From a bacterium (GTDB lineage Bacteria; UBP13; UBA5359): 8,840 bases of DNA. The translations under genes were made by a program, and so were the position numbers. Under the pieces are notes generated by a model. The model was not told the DNA's origin. It was given only the letters and a program-made list of their open reading frames with translations, and ran no database searches. The stretch is taken from positions 1 through 8,840 of the forward strand of contig JAQVUQ010000091.1 of NCBI GenBank assembly GCA_028699365.1. Direction: 5' to 3'. The first letter of the stretch is position 1, and each line of letters opens with the position of its first letter. This document shows positions 7,022 to 8,840 of the stretch, one piece after another.

Positions 7022-7071
7022 GTTAATATAGGCCCGCAAAACCGTCTGAGGCCCTTGTCTCCTATACTGTT

Positions 7072-7689
7072 TCAGGGCAAGTCGGGCCACATAGCGGCAG
7101 TGGTGGGTAGAGGGCCTCTCATCCACTTGATATGGCCATCGCAGAAGGCCACGTTCAGGCCTTCGCTGTGCCTGTAGCCAAAGTTGGCATAGCCGCTTCC
7201 CCACGGTGCATAAGCAGTGGCCTGCGTTGCGCCACTGACCTGATGCCCCATATCTCCTACCAGGAAAACATCAGATGGTGCCTGCAGCAATACCAGTGAC
7301 GGCCCCTTTACGGCAGCAAAGCCGTTAATGGCATAGCTGAAGCAAGCTGTGCCGGGGTTGCCGCCGGCATCCGTCTTCCTGTACAGAGCGTCAGACGGGC
7401 ACTCGTATACCGGTATATTCCATTGATTTACCGTGCCTCCGCCTATCAGCGGCGCCATCGTCCTGTACCAGGCATAACCCCACGAGGCATAGGCAAAGGG
7501 CAGCGTTTCATCGTAATCCTGAGCATACATGAGCATTGCCAGGCTTATCTGTTTCAAGTTGCTCTGGCAGGTAGCCTTACGGGCTTGCTCCCGGGCCTTA
7601 CCGAAGACCGGGAAGAGGATAGCTGCCAGAATCGCTATAATCGCTATAACGACCAGTAGCTCTATAAGTGTAAAACCTCTCTTCTTCAT
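7072..7689 (-). CDS. Prepilin-like protein with N-terminal methylation motif and H-x9-DG C-terminus
   Basis: A 205-residue pseudopilin-type protein. It begins [10 protein letters not shown]: cleavage by prepilin peptidase is expected between Gly5 and Phe6, and Glu10 is the conserved fifth residue of the mature form. A hydrophobic helix runs to about residue 29. The part after it ([18 protein letters not shown], then [11 protein letters not shown]) is typical of the processing-associated H-x9-DG group. The C-terminal signature is present as His174, nine residues, Asp184-Gly185 ([14 protein letters not shown]). Four cysteines (41, 97, 116, 183) could form disulphides. These proteins occur in many copies in some phyla and most have no known individual function; assembly into a surface or secretion pseudopilus is inferred. 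The ATG at 7687-7689 has AGGAGG at 7697-7702. It is the first gene of the operon, directly behind a LacI-type operator. Confidence 0.93.
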   Translation of the reverse strand: MKKRGFTLIELLVVIAIIAILAAILFPVFGKAREQARKATCQSNLKQISLAMLMYAQDYDETLPFAYASWGYAWYRTMAPLIGGGTVNQWNIPVYECPSDALYRKTDAGGNPGTACFSYAINGFAAVKGPSLVLLQAPSDVFLVGDMGHQVSGATQATAYAPWGSGYANFGYRHSEGLNVAFCDGHIKWMRGPLPTTAAMWPDLP

Positions 7690-7716
7690 CTTAACCCCTC
7701 CTGATTGTAATTAATT

Positions 7717-7732
7717 ACTAAAGCGTTTTAGT
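7717..7732. promoter_or_regulatory. Probable LacI-family operator upstream of the prepilin/sugar operon
   Basis: ACTAAAGCGTTTTAGT is a 16-bp palindrome centred on CG with seven of eight symmetric pairs matched. A CG-centred, A/T-flanked palindrome of this length is the usual form of LacI/CcpA-family operators. It lies just downstream of a -10-like box and would cover the transcription start near 7731, as expected for repression. No LacI-family gene is in the window, so the regulator is unknown. Confidence 0.6.
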
Positions 7733-7737
7733 TCTAT

Positions 7738-7743
7738 AGTATA
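7738..7743 (-). promoter_or_regulatory. -10-like box for the prepilin/sugar operon
   Basis: TATACT on the - strand, one mismatch from TATAAT, about 50 bases before the prepilin ATG. No good -35 hexamer lies 16-18 bases upstream, which would suit a promoter that is weak or needs an activator. The placement relative to the operator palindrome supports it. Confidence 0.4.
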
Positions 7744-7818
7744 CTTTCTACATCCTTATGAATAATTCCTTCCTGTTCAATACATTTTTCGTTTATTGTA
7801 TCGCCGGACGGCTAACCG

Positions 7819-7857
7819 CAGCCGGGGAGCACATCGTTGAAAAGCACTCCCCGGCTG
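7819..7857 (-). terminator. GC-rich hairpin downstream of the carbohydrate-binding protein gene
   Basis: A perfect 11-bp inverted repeat, CAGCCGGGGAG (7819-7829) and CTCCCCGGCTG (7847-7857), with a 17-base loop. It starts 13 bases past the stop codon at 7871-7873. No U-run follows on the - strand, so it is an atypical intrinsic terminator or a 3' end-protecting hairpin. It separates this gene from the downstream operon promoter. Confidence 0.5.
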
Positions 7858-7870
7858 AGATACTGCCGGC

Positions 7871-8840
7871 TCACTTCATCTCCACAGCCACCAGTCTCAA
7901 ATCATCGATCCATACCGAGCCACTGCCGCCGTAGGGTACTATCTGTATGTAGGAAGAGGCAGGTGCAGGTGCTTTGATCACGCCGCTCACCTTGATCCAC
8001 TTTCCGGGTTCGGCATCCAAAGGCACGCTTAACGAAGTATAAACCCTGGGGAAAGCATTCTCCTTTAAAGGATTGGCGTTGAGATGGAAAACAGGCGATT
8101 GTCCGGCATAATCATCGCTCAATTTACAGTATGCTTCAAAGTAATATTCGCCCGTTTCAAGTATGCAGCGTTGCTGCACTACAAAGAGATCGGGATATGT
8201 GGAAGCTGTAGGCTGCAGCCTGGCTGAAGTTGTGCCTCCATGCTTCACTTCATTATCAACCGACATGCTGCCTGTCTGACGCGGCACGTCCCAATTATCT
8301 CTGCCTCGTTCAAAATCGCTGTTTACCAGCATGTTTCCTCCGGTAAGTTTCAAGCTGCGGCTGCGCCGGTCTCCGGGAACATCGGCGTCGCCCTCCGTTG
8401 GAGCCAGAAATATGTCGTCCAGCCAGGCGGAACCGCTCTCGCCGTAGGTAAACACCTGTAAATACAGTGTGGCCTCCGGAGGGATATCAAATACCTGGGA
8501 AATTTTAACCCACTCTCCCGCTTTATAATTGTCAGGAAAGCCGACCGTCAAAAAACGACGCTCGAACGCACCGGCCTTCTCAGGATAGATATTCAACGAT
8601 ATAGCGGGTTTCTTGCCGGTATAGGCTTCGTCCACACGGAAGCAGGCTTCCAGGTAGTACTTCCCGTTTAATCCTTTAAGATACGTCTGCAGGGCAAAGT
8701 AATCCGGATAAGCCGACTTAGTAGGGCTGAGTCGTAAGGATTGGCGTCCGGATTTCACGATGCCGTCATCGTACTCCCATTTACCGGACTGAGGTTTGAT
8801 TACCTCCCATCCCAGGCTCTTCTCTTCAAACCCGCCGTTT
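7871..8840 (-). CDS. Tandem carbohydrate-binding-module protein (C-terminal part)
   Basis: The last 322 residues of a larger protein; the frame is open to the right edge, entering as NGGFEEKSLGWEV. A GTG at 8756-8758 is in frame but lies inside the first module, so it is not the start. Two beta-sandwich modules of the CBM4/9 kind (galactose-binding-like fold) are visible in tandem. Both show an N-terminal (N)xxFE-W element, a YPDxF-x-(L/V)Q strand, an EAxxx...DxY-x-G strand, GxW(V/I)K(I/V)S, and a closing SGS-x-W(L/I)DD strand. Such modules bind polysaccharides and usually sit on secreted glycoside hydrolases or surface proteins; the catalytic part, if any, lies outside the window. A short linker (TEGDADVPGDRRSRS) joins the modules. 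The protein ends with the second module (VAVEMK) and has no anchoring segment at this end. Confidence 0.78.
   Translation of the reverse strand, partial: NGGFEEKSLGWEVIKPQSGKWEYDDGIVKSGRQSLRLSPTKSAYPDYFALQTYLKGLNGKYYLEACFRVDEAYTGKKPAISLNIYPEKAGAFERRFLTVGFPDNYKAGEWVKISQVFDIPPEATLYLQVFTYGESGSAWLDDIFLAPTEGDADVPGDRRSRSLKLTGGNMLVNSDFERGRDNWDVPRQTGSMSVDNEVKHGGTTSARLQPTASTYPDLFVVQQRCILETGEYYFEAYCKLSDDYAGQSPVFHLNANPLKENAFPRVYTSLSVPLDAEPGKWIKVSGVIKAPAPASSYIQIVPYGGSGSVWIDDLRLVAVEMK
7874..8329 (-). repeat. Second carbohydrate-binding module
   Basis: A protein-level repeat unit beginning VNSDFERGRDNW. The matching landmarks are STYPDLFVVQ, YYFEAYCKLSDDYAG, GKWIKVSGVI and YGGSGSVWIDDLRLVA. It is the C-terminal domain of the protein. 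Confidence 0.75.
8402..8840 (-). repeat. First carbohydrate-binding module (partial at its N-terminal edge)
   Basis: A protein-level repeat unit. Landmarks are SAYPDYFALQ, YYLEACFRVDEAYTG, GEWVKISQVF and YGESGSAWLDDIFLAP. It aligns along its length with the module encoded at 7874-8329, but has diverged well beyond a recent duplication. Confidence 0.7.

Noticed and set aside
7027-7066. Inverted repeat TATAGG/CCTATA in the spacer between the prepilin and oxidoreductase genes
   Set aside because: The stem is only six base pairs with a 28-base gap, and an internal GGCC/GGCC pairing competes with it. There is no U-run. Too weak to call a terminator or riboswitch.
6245-7177. Long + strand open frame (310 codons) antisense to the 443-residue oxidoreductase
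   Set aside because: The opposite strand carries all the family motifs of a real enzyme in this region. The + strand product is unrecognisable.
7007-7204. N-terminal extension of the 443-residue oxidoreductase to an ATG at 7202-7204
   Set aside because: The extension overlaps the prepilin gene by 133 bases in another frame, has no family resemblance, and is upstream of the strong AGGAGG that serves the GTG at 7004-7006.
7631-7649. Short tandem repeat (tcgctataa twice)
   Set aside because: It lies in the prepilin signal helix and simply encodes the conserved IAIIAI stretch.
8756-8758. GTG as start of the carbohydrate-binding protein
   Set aside because: The frame stays open upstream to the window edge and encodes the first strands of the module (NGGFE...W), and no ribosome binding site precedes the GTG.

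Overview
The window carries one + strand gene and a set of - strand genes. All eight genes look like ordinary chromosomal genes of a free-living, carbohydrate-using bacterium. The best taxonomic clue is the prepilin-like protein at 7072-7689. It joins a textbook type IV prepilin N-terminus ([19 protein letters not shown]) to a C-terminal H-x9-DG motif, a combination that is expanded in Armatimonadota, Planctomycetota, Lentisphaerota and related phyla. The [18 protein letters not shown] stretch looks most like Armatimonadota to me. That is recall, not a search, so the phylum is moderately supported at best. Ribosome binding sites are strong (AGGAGG), and two genes appear to use GTG starts.

Left block (1-1118, - strand): a PrsW-type intramembrane protease is followed after 7 bases by the start of a membrane protein that resembles the sensor end of a histidine kinase, cut by the window edge. 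The spacer 1119-1277 separates this pair from a divergent + strand gene, a 602-residue ABC exporter half-transporter (1278-3086) with a good sigma-70-like promoter in front of it.

Centre (3078-7689, - strand): a probable four-gene operon in transcription order: H-x9-DG prepilin-like protein; Gfo/Idh/MocA oxidoreductase of 443 residues; lipoprotein sugar-binding protein of an ABC importer, 434 residues; second Gfo/Idh/MocA oxidoreductase, 403 residues. It starts at a -10-like box with a 16-bp near-palindrome (ACTAAAGCGTTTTAGT) lying over the expected transcription start. This has the architecture of a LacI-family operator. The inferred job is capture of a sugar or oligosaccharide at the cell surface, uptake through the binding protein, and NAD(P)-dependent oxidation or epimerisation. 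No permease, ATPase or regulator for it is encoded here. The last operon gene and the ABC exporter converge and their ends overlap by 9 bases.

Right block (7871-8840, - strand): the C-terminal part of a larger secreted-type protein made of at least two tandem carbohydrate-binding (CBM4/9-like) beta-sandwich modules. A long GC-rich hairpin follows its stop codon.

I saw no tRNA, rRNA, CRISPR array, insertion sequence, phage gene or defence system. The points most worth a second look are the co-regulated prepilin/sugar operon, the exporter-oxidoreductase convergent overlap with a possible + strand terminator more than 1.2 kb further on, a four-cysteine pattern shared by the two oxidoreductases, and the PrsW/sensor pair.
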